Source: Candidatus Zhuqueibacterota bacterium
GTDB lineage: Bacteria; Zhuqueibacterota; Zhuqueibacteria; Zhuqueibacterales; Geothermadaptataceae
Length of the DNA stretch: 64,000 bases
Direction of reading: 5' to 3'
Assembly (NCBI GenBank): GCA_030950365.1
Contig: JAUZRQ010000027.1
Span: 21,293-85,292 of the forward strand
Shown here piece after piece: positions 26,810-35,772 of this stretch (its first letter is position 1; every line of letters starts with the position of its first letter). Below the pieces are notes generated by a model, which was given only the letters and a program-made list of their open reading frames with translations, was not told where the DNA came from and did not search any database. The translations under genes and the position numbers were made by a program.

Positions 26810-29800
26810 TCAGGCCGTTTTGGGTTGGCGTCGTTTTAATTTTTGTCCCCATTCATCGAAGGCGTCGTAAAGCACGGGAATCACCACCAGGGTCAAAAAC
26901 GTCGAGGCGGTCATGCCGCCGATGACGGCGATGGCCAGCGGCGAGAACCGTTCCGCGCCCAGCGCCCATTCCAGAGCCAGCGGAATCATGCCCACGATGG
27001 TGGAGAATGAAGTCATCATGATCGGCCGGAAGCGGGTGCCCACCGACTCGATGATCGCCTCGCGGCGCGGTTGCCCTTCCTCGCGACGCTGCCGGATGAA
27101 ATCCAACAAGATGATGGAATTGTTCACCACGATGCCCACCAGCAAGATCAGGCCAACCATCACCGGCATGGAGACCGGTTTGCCTGCGATCAGCAGGGCA
27201 AGGCCCACGCCGATCAAACTCAGCGGTACGGACATCATTACGGTGAGCGGATGGATGAACGAACGGAACTGCGCCACCAGCAGCAGGTACACCGCCAGCA
27301 TGGCAATGGCCAGCGCCCCGGCCAGCTCACCGCGCGCCTCGGCCACATCGCTGTTTTCGCCCTGCAGACGGATTTCATAGCCTTTCGGGATGGTTATCTG
27401 CTGCAGGGTTTTTTCCAGATCGGCGGTGACAAAATTGAGCGGCCGGCCTTCATGCAGCGCCAGGATTTCCAATTTGGGCTGCAAGTTTTCCCGTGTCACC
27501 AGTCCCTGCAGATGCACCTCGCGGCCGCGGGCAATGGCGCTCAGCGGCACTACGCTGCCATCGTGCAGCGAAATGGTGCGTACGCGAAAGGCATCGCCTT
27601 CCTGCTGACGGAATTCCGGCGCATAACGCACGCGGATGGGCGTGTCCTCGCCAAGTCGCCCGCGGAAAATGCCAGCGGTCACGCCGTCCAGCGATTGTGC
27701 CAACTCTCGCGCGGCCATAACCGGTGAAATGCCCAGTTCCCGCGCCCGATTCTTGTTGATAGTGATCACCGTGTTGCGCTGATCCATACGCCAGCGCCGG
27801 TACGGATTCACCACGCCATCCACGGTTTTCATCATCTGCAGCACCTCTTCGCCCAGGCGATCCAGCACCAGCGGATCCTCGCCCTTGATGGCGACGATGA
27901 TCGACGAGGCGGTGGTGGCCTTGGCGGTGCTGCCGGATTCCCGCACCACAAAATTTTCAATGTTGGGGATTTTCGCCAGCTTCTTGCGCAGCCTGCCCTG
28001 AATCTGCCAGATGGTTTCCTCACGCTCGGTGCGCGGCGTGAGAGTGATGGCGATATAGCCCTGGGTCGGGCCCTGCACACCGCCGCCGGCAAACGAGTGC
28101 ATACCCGGCTCGAAGCCCATCTGGTTGGAAAGCAGCACGATCTCCGGCTCCTGCATCAGGATGGCTTCCACTTCTTGCATCACCTTTTCGGTTTCATCCA
28201 GCGAGGAGCCGGAAGGGGTTTCTATCGTTATGAAGCTGGCACCTCCATCCATTTTGGGAAGAAGCTCCATCCCTCGAAAACGCAATATAATGAGTCCGAC
28301 AATGAATAAAATCATTGCGATGGTAATAACCAATAGATGGTGCGAGAGGGATTTGCGCAGCAACCCTACATACAGCGACCGCAATTTATCCATCATTCGG
28401 TTCCACGGTTGCGAAATTTTCTGTGCAAGGCGTTCCATCTTGCCGCCCTCGCGGGTGACCAGGGTGGTGAGGATGGGCACCAGGCCCAGCGCCACCAGCA
28501 GCGAAGCGACGAACGCGATGATCAGAGTGGCGGCCAGTGGGCCAAAGGTTTTGCCCACGAAGCCGTACAGAAACAACAGCGGAATCAGCACGATGAGGGT
28601 GGTTGCCACACCGGCGACCACGGCAAATTGAATTTCGGTCGCGCCGGCCATGGCCGCTTTGTCCGGCGTGAGGTTTTCCTCGTGATAGCGCCGCGTAATG
28701 TTTTCCAGAATCACCACAGCACCATCCACTACCATGCCCACCGACAGGATGATCGCCGTGAGCGTGACCATGTTCACCTCGATGTTGAACAGCTTCATGC
28801 CGGCGAAGGTGAGCAAAAACGACATGGGCATGGAGATCGCCACCACGATGCCGCGCCGCAGGCTGCCGAGAAACAGGAAGATGATCAGCGTGGCCAGGAA
28901 GAGCGCCTGCCACACGCTGCCGAACATGTTGCTCACCACCCGCTCAGTGAACGAGGCCGATTCTTCGGCTTCAATGATTTCGATTCGCGGATAACGCTGC
29001 AGTAGCTCGGCGAACTTCTCCCGCGCCAGCCGCACGACTTCCACCGTGTTGGCGTCGTCCTGTTTGAAAATCTGCATGGCAATAGCGGCCTTGCCGTTGA
29101 CGCGGAAGCGTGACAGGTCTTCGCCGCCGCCATCGGTCACGGTGGCGACATCGCCCACGCGGATGCGGTAGCCCGCTGGCGTGGTGATGGGAATGTCGGC
29201 GATGTCCTGCAGGTTCTGACTCTGCTCATCGACGCGGAAGGTGTACTGACGGTTTTTGCTGCGGATCTGGCCGGCCGGCGCGCTGATGTTGTGGCTGCGG
29301 ATGGCGTCCACCACCGCGCCCAGCCGCAACCGGTGCGCCTCAAGCCGGTTGCGGTCCACCTGCACGGAAATTTCCGGCTGATAGCCGCCGAACACATCCA
29401 CGATGGCCACGCCGGGCACGCGCTGCAGCTCCGGCGCAAGCACGTCCTCGGCCAGCCGCCGCACTTCCACCAGATTGTCGCCAAGCAGCCCGACGGTCAG
29501 CACAGGACGGCTACTGGTGGAAAATTTGATGACTTGCGGCTCACCGATCTCCCGCGGCAGTTTGCCACGGATGCGCGAGATGGCGTTTTGCACATCCACC
29601 GCAGCCAGATCCACGGAAACATCATACCGAAACTCGATCGCCACCAGCGACAGGCCGTCCTGCGAGGTGGAGGTCACTTTGTACACGCCTTCCAGCGCGG
29701 CGGTTTCTTTTTCGATGGGATCGGAAACCAGGTCCGCCACATCCTGCGCCGCGGCGCCGGGATAGGGGGTGAGCACATTGACCAGCGGCGGCGCGGTGTC

Positions 29801-29914
29801 CGGAAACAACTGAATGGGCAGCGTGCGGTACGCCAGCACGCCGAAGATCACCGCGGCGATGGACAGGGCGTACACCACGTACCGGTTACGAAGGGCAAAT
29901 GCGGCTAAATTCAT
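26810..29914 (-). CDS. RND-family efflux pump, inner-membrane transporter
   Basis: The 1034-residue transporter drives export of small compounds across both membranes with the proton gradient. It has the standard RND layout: TM1 at about 10-28, a large porter domain, TM2-6 from about 335, a second TM7 near 525 and second porter domain, and TM8-12 to the end. VGMVVDGAVVILENI in TM4 has an Asp, but at this site only one acidic residue rather than the usual Asp-Asp pair of AcrB. It is of the HAE-1/hydrophobe type rather than the CusA metal type (no Met triad seen). Its ATG overlaps the stop of the adaptor gene (ATGA). Confidence 0.93.
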   Translation of the reverse strand: MNLAAFALRNRYVVYALSIAAVIFGVLAYRTLPIQLFPDTAPPLVNVLTPYPGAAAQDVADLVSDPIEKETAALEGVYKVTSTSQDGLSLVAIEFRYDVSVDLAAVDVQNAISRIRGKLPREIGEPQVIKFSTSSRPVLTVGLLGDNLVEVRRLAEDVLAPELQRVPGVAIVDVFGGYQPEISVQVDRNRLEAHRLRLGAVVDAIRSHNISAPAGQIRSKNRQYTFRVDEQSQNLQDIADIPITTPAGYRIRVGDVATVTDGGGEDLSRFRVNGKAAIAMQIFKQDDANTVEVVRLAREKFAELLQRYPRIEIIEAEESASFTERVVSNMFGSVWQALFLATLIIFLFLGSLRRGIVVAISMPMSFLLTFAGMKLFNIEVNMVTLTAIILSVGMVVDGAVVILENITRRYHEENLTPDKAAMAGATEIQFAVVAGVATTLIVLIPLLFLYGFVGKTFGPLAATLIIAFVASLLVALGLVPILTTLVTREGGKMERLAQKISQPWNRMMDKLRSLYVGLLRKSLSHHLLVITIAMILFIVGLIILRFRGMELLPKMDGGASFITIETPSGSSLDETEKVMQEVEAILMQEPEIVLLSNQMGFEPGMHSFAGGGVQGPTQGYIAITLTPRTEREETIWQIQGRLRKKLAKIPNIENFVVRESGSTAKATTASSIIVAIKGEDPLVLDRLGEEVLQMMKTVDGVVNPYRRWRMDQRNTVITINKNRARELGISPVMAARELAQSLDGVTAGIFRGRLGEDTPIRVRYAPEFRQQEGDAFRVRTISLHDGSVVPLSAIARGREVHLQGLVTRENLQPKLEILALHEGRPLNFVTADLEKTLQQITIPKGYEIRLQGENSDVAEARGELAGALAIAMLAVYLLLVAQFRSFIHPLTVMMSVPLSLIGVGLALLIAGKPVSMPVMVGLILLVGIVVNNSIILLDFIRQRREEGQPRREAIIESVGTRFRPIMMTSFSTIVGMIPLALEWALGAERFSPLAIAVIGGMTASTFLTLVVIPVLYDAFDEWGQKLKRRQPKTA

Positions 29915-30972
29915 GGCTGCACCTCCTTGGCTGGCACGCTGAACACGCGCACGCTGTCTTTCAGGCTGGCCAGATTGGTAATGGCCACGGCATCGCTACC
30001 GTTCCAGGGAAAATCCGCTTCGATCCAGCCGTTCTGTTCGATGCCCAACCGTACCGGTTGCCGGAAGGCGAGGTCATCGCGAATGACGAAGATGTGCGGC
30101 TGGCCGTCGCGGTCGGCGATGGCGTTGATGGGTACGGCCAACGTGCTCTTGCTTTCCCGGAGGATGAAATTCACGTTCACCGAGGAGCCATTGCGCAGCG
30201 CCGCAGCCTGCGAGGCCGGCACGCTTAACTTTACAATGAACGTACGTGCCGGGCCTTTGCTCATGGGCGACACTTCGGTGACGCGGCTATTGAAACGAAC
30301 CCGGTTGCCCGGTTCAATTACCGCCGCTGTGCCCGGCCTGATGCCCTTTTGCAAATCTTCTTCAATCACATCGGTGTGGATTTCCAGTACGCGGTTGCCG
30401 AGAAGCAGGATCGGCTGCCCGGGCATCACGCTCTGTCCCGGTTCCACGAACCACTGCAGCACCTCGCCGGCCACTGGAGATGTTTCGGCAGTTTTCGCCA
30501 GCCGAGATTGGGCCTCGGTGAGTGCCGCCGTGGCCGAGGTGCAGGCGCGTTTGCTCGCTTCCATCTGCTCGCGCGGCAGGGCGTTGGCCTTCACCAGACG
30601 CCGGTCGGCTTCGTAACGGCGGCACCAGTAATGCTTTTCGGCCTGCAACCGCTGCACCACGGCGCGCAGCTCGGGTGCGTCCAGGATCGCCACGGTATCG
30701 CCGACGCTCACGGTTTCACCTTCAGCAAAGGGCAGCCGCATAACCGTGCCCTGTGCCCGTGCGATGATTTTGACCTCTTTCTGTGAGCGCACTGTGCCCA
30801 GGTATTCCAGCCGGTGGCTCAAATCGATGCGCGCCGGCCGGATGGTGCGTACCGCAATCGGGCGCTCGGTTTCAGTGGCGGCGTCCTGTCTGGAGCAGCC
30901 GCCCAGGCCCGCCAGCAGCACCGCCGCCAGCAGCGCAACCGCCGTTTTATAGTTAAAAAACTGTCGCATCAT
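29911..30972 (-). CDS. Periplasmic adaptor (membrane-fusion protein) of RND pump, lipoprotein
   Basis: The 353-residue HlyD/AcrA-like adaptor bridges the RND pump and the outer-membrane channel. It starts with a signal ending LGGC, so it should be lipid-anchored. The barrel-sandwich/lipoyl half motifs occur at KIIARAQGTVMRLPFAEGE (about 70-88) and TSPVAGEVLQWFVEPGQSV (about 163-181), separated by a short coiled-coil hairpin; a beta-barrel and membrane-proximal domain follow. AAGGAG lies 6 bases before the first of two ATGs. It is translationally coupled to the pump gene. Confidence 0.92.
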   Translation of the reverse strand: MMRQFFNYKTAVALLAAVLLAGLGGCSRQDAATETERPIAVRTIRPARIDLSHRLEYLGTVRSQKEVKIIARAQGTVMRLPFAEGETVSVGDTVAILDAPELRAVVQRLQAEKHYWCRRYEADRRLVKANALPREQMEASKRACTSATAALTEAQSRLAKTAETSPVAGEVLQWFVEPGQSVMPGQPILLLGNRVLEIHTDVIEEDLQKGIRPGTAAVIEPGNRVRFNSRVTEVSPMSKGPARTFIVKLSVPASQAAALRNGSSVNVNFILRESKSTLAVPINAIADRDGQPHIFVIRDDLAFRQPVRLGIEQNGWIEADFPWNGSDAVAITNLASLKDSVRVFSVPAKEVQP

Positions 30973-31088
30973 GATGGGCTCCTTTTATCGGTTTAAAATA
31001 TTTCAAATTCGTGGTAGCTGCAGGCTTCAGCCTGCGGAGGATGAACAAAGCCTGAGATTTTCCCTGAGCGAGGTCCGCAAGCTTGCGG

Positions 31089-32444
31089 CTACCGGTTTTG
31101 CGGCTCAGTCATCATCACAAACCGATGCACATTGGCGGCATTCAACTCCCCGGCGGTTGCATAATAATGTAGCACCGCCAGCCGTTCCTGATAAGCCAGA
31201 CTCTTTTCCTGCATCTGCAATTGCAACAGCTCCGTTTCCTGAAACAACAGATCGCTGAGGGAGAGGCGTCCGGCGTCGTACATTTCCTGATACGCTCGAA
31301 CGGAGGTGGTCTTGCTGGCCACTGCGGCAGCAATGAGTCGGCGGCGTTCGCGCGCGGCCTGCCATTGTTGCAGGGCCACGCGCAGCTCAGTGACGTGGGC
31401 ATCACGGGCGGATTGCAATCCGTTTTCCGCAGCCCGCAGCGACGCTTGCGCCGCCTTCACGCGGGCAATACGGCGACCGCCTTCAAACAGCGGCAGCTTT
31501 ATAGTGACCCCGGCAGCCCACTCGCCAATAAAATCCATGTCCGCGCCGGAGCGGTAGTTGTACACCGCAAATCCGCTGATTTCTGGCAGAAAACTGCGCA
31601 CGGCCAGCGATTTCATTGCGCGCGCCTTTTCCATGCGCGCCCGTGCCTGCCGGATTTGCGGTCCCGATTGGCGCAAAAGCGAAGTGTCTGGCACGACCGC
31701 GGCGGCGGTCGTGCCCTGCAGCATCTCCGGGTACACCGGCTGACGACTACCGACGAGCTGAGCCAGACGCAGCGCCAGTTCCTGTTTTTTGCTGTCCATC
31801 TCCAGGCTGTCCACGCGGGCGGATTGCAGTGAGCTGGTCACGATGGCCAGGTCGGCCGGTGACACGCGACCTTCTTGCAATAGCAGGCTGAGTTCGTGGT
31901 GTCGTCGCCGCAGCGAGGCAATGCGCGCGGCGATTAACCGCGCGCGGTCGTTCAACTCCTGCGCCTGGATAAACATCTGTCCGATGCGCTCGATGAGCGA
32001 TAGCTCGGCGAGATTTTCCTGCACTCGCGACTCCTGCATACCGGCTTTGGCCGCCCGACGATTGGCCAGGGTGCGGCCGCCACTGAACAGCGGCACCTGC
32101 ATTTGCAGCCGCGCTTCGTAAATTTGATCATCCAGCGGCGGAAACACGCCCACCTTGTGGATGGGGATGATGATGTTGGGCTCCTGGTAGCGGGTGTAGC
32201 TGGCAAGCATGGAAATCTGTGGCAGAAAGCCGCCGGTGGCTTCCCGTACACGGGCCTCGGCAGCGCGGCGCTGTTGGCGCATGGCATCAACCGAAGGATT
32301 GCGCTTTAGCGCAGCGTCCAGCGCCTCCTGCAGGGAAATGGTGGACATTTGCGCTGCGGCAAAGTCGGTCATGCCGAGCAATACCGCAACCACGGCGCCC
32401 ACGCCGAGCAGCATCGTTGCCTTTTTTCGGATGAGATGGATCAT
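31089..32444 (-). CDS. TolC-family outer-membrane efflux channel
   Basis: The 451-residue protein has a signal peptide (cleavage near AAA-QM, about residue 32) and the duplicated coiled-coil layout of outer-membrane factors, with LQEALDAALKRNPSVDAMRQQRRAAEARVREATGGFLPQ opening (quoted in part: LQEALDAALKRNP, GGFLPQISML) and a second copy around IRQARARMEKARAM. The periplasmic helices are rich in Ala, Arg and Leu. AAGGGAA lies upstream of the ATG. About 115 bases separate it from the adaptor. It completes the tripartite pump. Confidence 0.9.
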   Translation of the reverse strand: MIHLIRKKATMLLGVGAVVAVLLGMTDFAAAQMSTISLQEALDAALKRNPSVDAMRQQRRAAEARVREATGGFLPQISMLASYTRYQEPNIIIPIHKVGVFPPLDDQIYEARLQMQVPLFSGGRTLANRRAAKAGMQESRVQENLAELSLIERIGQMFIQAQELNDRARLIAARIASLRRRHHELSLLLQEGRVSPADLAIVTSSLQSARVDSLEMDSKKQELALRLAQLVGSRQPVYPEMLQGTTAAAVVPDTSLLRQSGPQIRQARARMEKARAMKSLAVRSFLPEISGFAVYNYRSGADMDFIGEWAAGVTIKLPLFEGGRRIARVKAAQASLRAAENGLQSARDAHVTELRVALQQWQAARERRRLIAAAVASKTTSVRAYQEMYDAGRLSLSDLLFQETELLQLQMQEKSLAYQERLAVLHYYATAGELNAANVHRFVMMTEPQNR

Positions 32445-32462
32445 GTAAGTGTTTCCCTTATT

Positions 32463-32493
32463 ATTAGTTAATGATCGCTACTTACTGTGACAA
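32463..32493 (-). promoter_or_regulatory. Candidate promoter with TetR-type operator before tolC
   Basis: On the - strand TTGTCA (32493-32488), 17 bases, TAACTA (32470-32465). The spacer and -10 overlap GTAAGT-N10-AACTAAT (32485-32463), which resembles the operator at 33897-33916. The TetR protein encoded just upstream may bind both. Confidence 0.4.
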
Positions 32494-32555
32494 AAAAATT
32501 TGATTTATGAATGGCTGTATTGTAACGGTTCTGCTGTCAAAAACAAATGGCATTC

Positions 32556-32720
32556 ACCCGTCATTGCGAGGAGCGAAACGACGAAGCAATCTCCTTGCAT
32601 AGGGCCCGGAGATCGCCATCCGCCAGCAGTCGGACAGGCGCCTCGGCTAACCGGGGGAGATGCGCGATGGCGCGTCCTGTTATCGCTTGCTGACAGGGCT
32701 GAACAAAATCAATGAAATTT
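32556..32720. repeat. Dispersed-repeat-like element (CGTCATTGCGAG... word)
   Basis: CCCGTCATTGCGAGGAGCG continues to ACGACGAAGCAATCTCC, a word combination seen between genes in many environmental bacterial genomes. It continues into GC-rich sequence with GATCGCCATCCGCC and a later GCGATGGCGCG that can partly pair. It separates the tetR and tolC genes. Confidence 0.5.
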
Positions 32721-32751
32721 TCGTGCCGTTCCATTTTCCGTAGAGTCACTT

Positions 32752-33336
32752 TCATTCAAAAATCAATTTCTCCAGCGTCCGCAGGGCGCGTTGACCGCGT
32801 TCGGGCAAATTGAAATCAAAATCGGTCAGGCGCCATTCCAGCACAATCAACCGGATATTGCCGATGATCAACACCGCCAGATCGTCCGAATCGACATCCA
32901 CAATGCTGCCTTCCTGTTTCGCCTCATCGATCAATTCGCGCAAAATGCGGTGCCGGGAGCGCAGGATACCCTGCAGTTTGGATTTCAGCATCGATTTGTC
33001 CTGAAAAATGTTTTCCGAGAACACCACAGACGTCAGTTCGGGATGCTGGCCGAGAAAGTCAAAATGAAATTGAACAAATAGGCGGATTTTTTCGCGCGCT
33101 GACTCAACACCCGAAAGCCGGGACAGCAGCTTCTGGCTCATGTTTAACACGCGGTCGAGAATGCCCGCGATAATATCATCTTTGCTGCGAAAATGGCGGT
33201 AAATGGCCGGCTCGGTGATCCCCACCTGTCTGGCCAGCTCGCGGATGCCCAGCGCCGAATAGCCCCGCTCATGAATGATGCGAATGGCCTCGTCAATGAT
33301 CTGCGCCTGTCGTTCTTCAGTTCGGATGCGTGTCAT
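32752..33336 (-). CDS. TetR-family transcriptional repressor of the efflux operon
   Basis: The 194-residue regulator has an N-terminal helix-turn-helix (residues about 10-55: AIRIIHERGYSALGIRELAR, ITEPAIYRHFRSKDDII in two parts) typical of TetR, and a helical ligand domain. GGAGG lies 7 bases before ATG 33336; the longer upstream frame overlaps the cytochrome gene and is not used. Its gene lies between the cytochrome c'-like gene and tolC in the same direction, so it probably represses its own operon; two candidate operators are present. Confidence 0.88.
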   Translation of the reverse strand: MTRIRTEERQAQIIDEAIRIIHERGYSALGIRELARQVGITEPAIYRHFRSKDDIIAGILDRVLNMSQKLLSRLSGVESAREKIRLFVQFHFDFLGQHPELTSVVFSENIFQDKSMLKSKLQGILRSRHRILRELIDEAKQEGSIVDVDSDDLAVLIIGNIRLIVLEWRLTDFDFNLPERGQRALRTLEKLIFE

Positions 33337-33349
33337 GATGACCTCCAGT

Positions 33350-33859
33350 TTAAGATTTGGCCAGCGCGGGAAAACGCTCGGCCGCATACAGGGCATGACA
33401 GCTCACGCAGGCCCGGGACATGTTCGCGTATAATTGAATGGCAGTGACAAAATCGCCGTGTTGCACGGCCGTGGCCAGTTTTTGAGCGCTGTCGTGAAAA
33501 TCGCGATCCATGCGAACAAAGGCTGCTGGCAGCCTGCTGACCAGTTGTTGCAACTCGTCCGGGCTCAGGTTTCGCTTCAAAATGAAACTATCATGAATGT
33601 TCTGCGCGACGGTGGCTGCTTCATTGGCCTTTCCCTGCGCCAGGTGCGAGAGAAGCTGGCCCATGCCGACTTCAATCAGTTGCATTTCTTTGCGCAGCAC
33701 GCTCATCAACCGCTCCGGCAATTGAATCTGTTGGGATTGCAGAGTATCGGATTGGGCCATGGAAATAGTCTGCGTGGTTTTTTGACCATGGTCGGTCTGA
33801 AACTGTCCGCATGCGAAAAGCATCAGGCCAGAAAGGGCGATAGCAAACCAGGATTTCAT
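33350..33859 (-). CDS. Cytochrome c'-like monohaem lipoprotein
   Basis: The 169-residue protein has a signal peptide ending LMLFAC, a lipobox, and a single haem-binding CVSCH near the C-terminus (about residue 151), preceded by helices of four-helix-bundle character, as in cytochrome c'. Cytochromes c' bind NO or CO or carry electrons. GGGAG lies about 10 bases before the ATG. It is the first gene of the efflux operon, 13 bases before tetR. A haem protein leading an RND operon is unusual and suggests the pump responds to a redox or gaseous signal, which is inference. Confidence 0.78.
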   Translation of the reverse strand: MKSWFAIALSGLMLFACGQFQTDHGQKTTQTISMAQSDTLQSQQIQLPERLMSVLRKEMQLIEVGMGQLLSHLAQGKANEAATVAQNIHDSFILKRNLSPDELQQLVSRLPAAFVRMDRDFHDSAQKLATAVQHGDFVTAIQLYANMSRACVSCHALYAAERFPALAKS

Positions 33860-33889
33860 GTTGTACGTTCTCCCACAATGCCTTGGTAA

Positions 33890-33918
33890 AATATATATTA
33901 GTTATCGTTCACTAACAA
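33890..33918 (-). promoter_or_regulatory. Promoter of the efflux operon overlapping a TetR-type operator
   Basis: On the - strand TTGTTA (33918-33913), 17 bases, TATATT (33895-33890). The spacer contains GTTAGTGAACGATAACTAAT (33916-33897), an inverted repeat of GTTAGT and ACTAAT, the shape of a TetR operator. A repressor bound there would block polymerase. It lies 30 bases before the cytochrome c'-like gene. Confidence 0.6.
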
Positions 33919-33990
33919 ATATAGTCAAAAATTGGTTACATGCAAGTCTTTTTTTAACATTTTTTAGTCTGCCTTGAATTGAAGCGCATA

Positions 33991-34023
33991 AAATAGCACC
34001 AGACATGATCTGTGGCTGGTGCT
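33991..34023 (-). terminator. Terminator of the PorV-like gene
   Basis: On the - strand AGCACCAG (34023-34016) pairs with CTGGTGCT (34002-33995), with extra pairing in the loop, then ATTTTATG. It follows the barrel gene by about 35 bases. Confidence 0.65.
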
Positions 34024-34057
34024 GTCAGGGAGGGCAGGAGCGATTTTCAAATCCGGA

Positions 34058-35131
34058 TTATTGGACCAGCGTAATGGTTATCAAAAAATTCGCCGGATAG
34101 AATTTTTTCATCTTGAATGCACCCATGTCATTTTGCATGTGAAAAACACGGGTCTCCGCACCAAAAGGTCGCCCATACACGGCGCCGAACGTGATTCCTT
34201 TGAGATGATATTCCAGTCCCGCGCTCCAATAGTTGACTTTGTTACTGAGATCAATCGGATCGTAGCGACTGGCCACGCCGGCCGAAAGCACCGCCTTGCC
34301 CAAAAGGCGCTGCTGCGCTCCCAGAGCCATCTCGCTGAGGCTCGTTACATCCATCAATAATTGAGTGCCATGTTCCGGCCAGATGGCCCAACGGACACCC
34401 AGCTCTGCCTTAAAGCCCGGCTCAAGCTGGATGCCGGGATACCGGCTCATATCGGTCAGCCTCTGACCGTTGTAGGTCAAATACGTCGAGCTTTGGTACA
34501 ATGACTTTTGAACCAGATTTCTCAAGACCAGGCCAAAATGCCAGCGGTTCCAGTCATATTGAGCTCCGAAATCGAGAACAATGTATTTCTGCGGCGCCGC
34601 GGCAAAATGGAGCCGGGTTTGCTCGTAATCTATCAAAAACGCGCCGCCACCGTAACGAACGTTTCGGAAAGACAGGCCCAGACGGAGATCGGGAGAAAAA
34701 TGATATTGCACGCCAGCCGCCCAGGACTGACTGAAACCCCAGGAAAGGTCATACGTATTGGGCGAACCAGGGACGGGCAATCTTGAAGCATGAATGGAAG
34801 TCGCGGAAATTCGCTGCGAATTGGCCAGGAGAAATAAGAATTTTTCGCTGACTCGAAATTGGCCGATGAATTCCGGAAAATTGTTGATCATGGATTTGAC
34901 ATTGAAAATAGGAACGAGCACGCTCATGGCATAATGGTTTGTCGGCATTCGGTCGAGCAGCGCTGCCGGATTGCCAATGCCAAAATTGGAAACCGGTGCC
35001 GGGGAGGCAACATACGCGCCAGTCGAAGCATAACTGGTAGCTGTAAGTCCCTGTGCAGATAAAGAAACTGGACGCATCAGAAGGAGAAGCAAAGGCAGGA
35101 CGGCCACCGAAAATTGGTATGAATGTTTCAT
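34058..35131 (-). CDS. PorV/PorQ-like outer-membrane beta-barrel protein
   Basis: The 357-residue protein has a signal peptide (to about residue 27) and then the start typical of PorV/PorQ (UPF0164-like) proteins: a Gly/Ala-Ser rich region with GIGNPAALLD, followed by alternating hydrophobic strands (YHFSPDLRLGLSFRNVRYGGG, quoted in parts) and an ending in aromatic/hydrophobic NFLITITLVQ. PorV is the T9SS shuttle protein in Bacteroidota; relatives occur in other FCB phyla. GAAGGAAG lies before ATG 35131. The presence of a T9SS-type signal on the cytochrome at 36836-38230 makes a secretion role plausible, but a general transport role is equally possible. Confidence 0.7.
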   Translation of the reverse strand: MKHSYQFSVAVLPLLLLLMRPVSLSAQGLTATSYASTGAYVASPAPVSNFGIGNPAALLDRMPTNHYAMSVLVPIFNVKSMINNFPEFIGQFRVSEKFLFLLANSQRISATSIHASRLPVPGSPNTYDLSWGFSQSWAAGVQYHFSPDLRLGLSFRNVRYGGGAFLIDYEQTRLHFAAAPQKYIVLDFGAQYDWNRWHFGLVLRNLVQKSLYQSSTYLTYNGQRLTDMSRYPGIQLEPGFKAELGVRWAIWPEHGTQLLMDVTSLSEMALGAQQRLLGKAVLSAGVASRYDPIDLSNKVNYWSAGLEYHLKGITFGAVYGRPFGAETRVFHMQNDMGAFKMKKFYPANFLITITLVQ

Positions 35132-35772
35132 GGCACTTCCTTCTTCAAATTTTTTCACCCCTGACTTTTGCAATAAAACGCCTTAATTCATTAAATTTGC
35201 TGGCGACATGTTGGGTTCCGTCGATTATAAAAACATAATACGCGTATGCACTTACTTCAGCTTTAAATGTCAGGTCAGCTACTGCTCCTCCGTTGTGAGA
35301 AAATCCTCTTCTAGTGCATGGCAAACTCGCCGATGCTGAAGGTAAGTTCGCTGAATGCGAGCGCAAGATCGCCGATCCCTCATACGGTTGTCATGTTCGC
35401 GTGTTTTAAGCCAGCCTGCAGAAAAAGGCAATTTCAGCCAACATTTTAAATTTTAAATGAGGGGGGCGGTTGATAATAAAAGAAATGTCAGGGCAGGAGG
35501 TTTGCGTGAGGGCATGCAGAGCGGGCACCGGCTGAATCATTGCACTGAACGGATCGCGATTTATTTTTCTGAATATGCGGATATTTCGCAATCCTTTTTC
35601 CGGCTCGCATATCCGCTTCGCTCAAAATCGCAAGATACTTTCGCCCTGGCCAGGACGGTCTCTCTCGGGACCGGAGCCTCAGTGAGAGTTTGTTTTGTGG
35701 CGCCGTTTTTATTGATGCAGTGGCCTCAGCGCATTATCCCCAAGCCTCCCGATTCGCGAAGATGAGGTAGGG
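35132..35772. other. Non-coding gap
   Basis: About 640 bases with no supported gene. A 102-residue frame (35457-35765, + strand) has no start signal or family likeness. No promoter or terminator stands out. Confidence 0.55.

Larger units (their letters stand above)
32445..32751. other. Gap between TetR gene and TolC gene with promoter, operator and repeat
   Basis: No gene is supported; a 64-residue frame on the - strand (32561-32755) is made of repeat sequence and has no family features. The gap holds a candidate second promoter and operator (32463-32493) and a repeat element (about 32556-32720). Confidence 0.6.

Noticed and set aside
32561..32755. 64-residue frame on the - strand
   Set aside because: Consists of repeat sequence between tetR and tolC; no family features.
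35457..35765. 102-residue frame on the + strand
   Set aside because: No ribosome site, no recognisable domain, mixed base composition of a non-coding gap.
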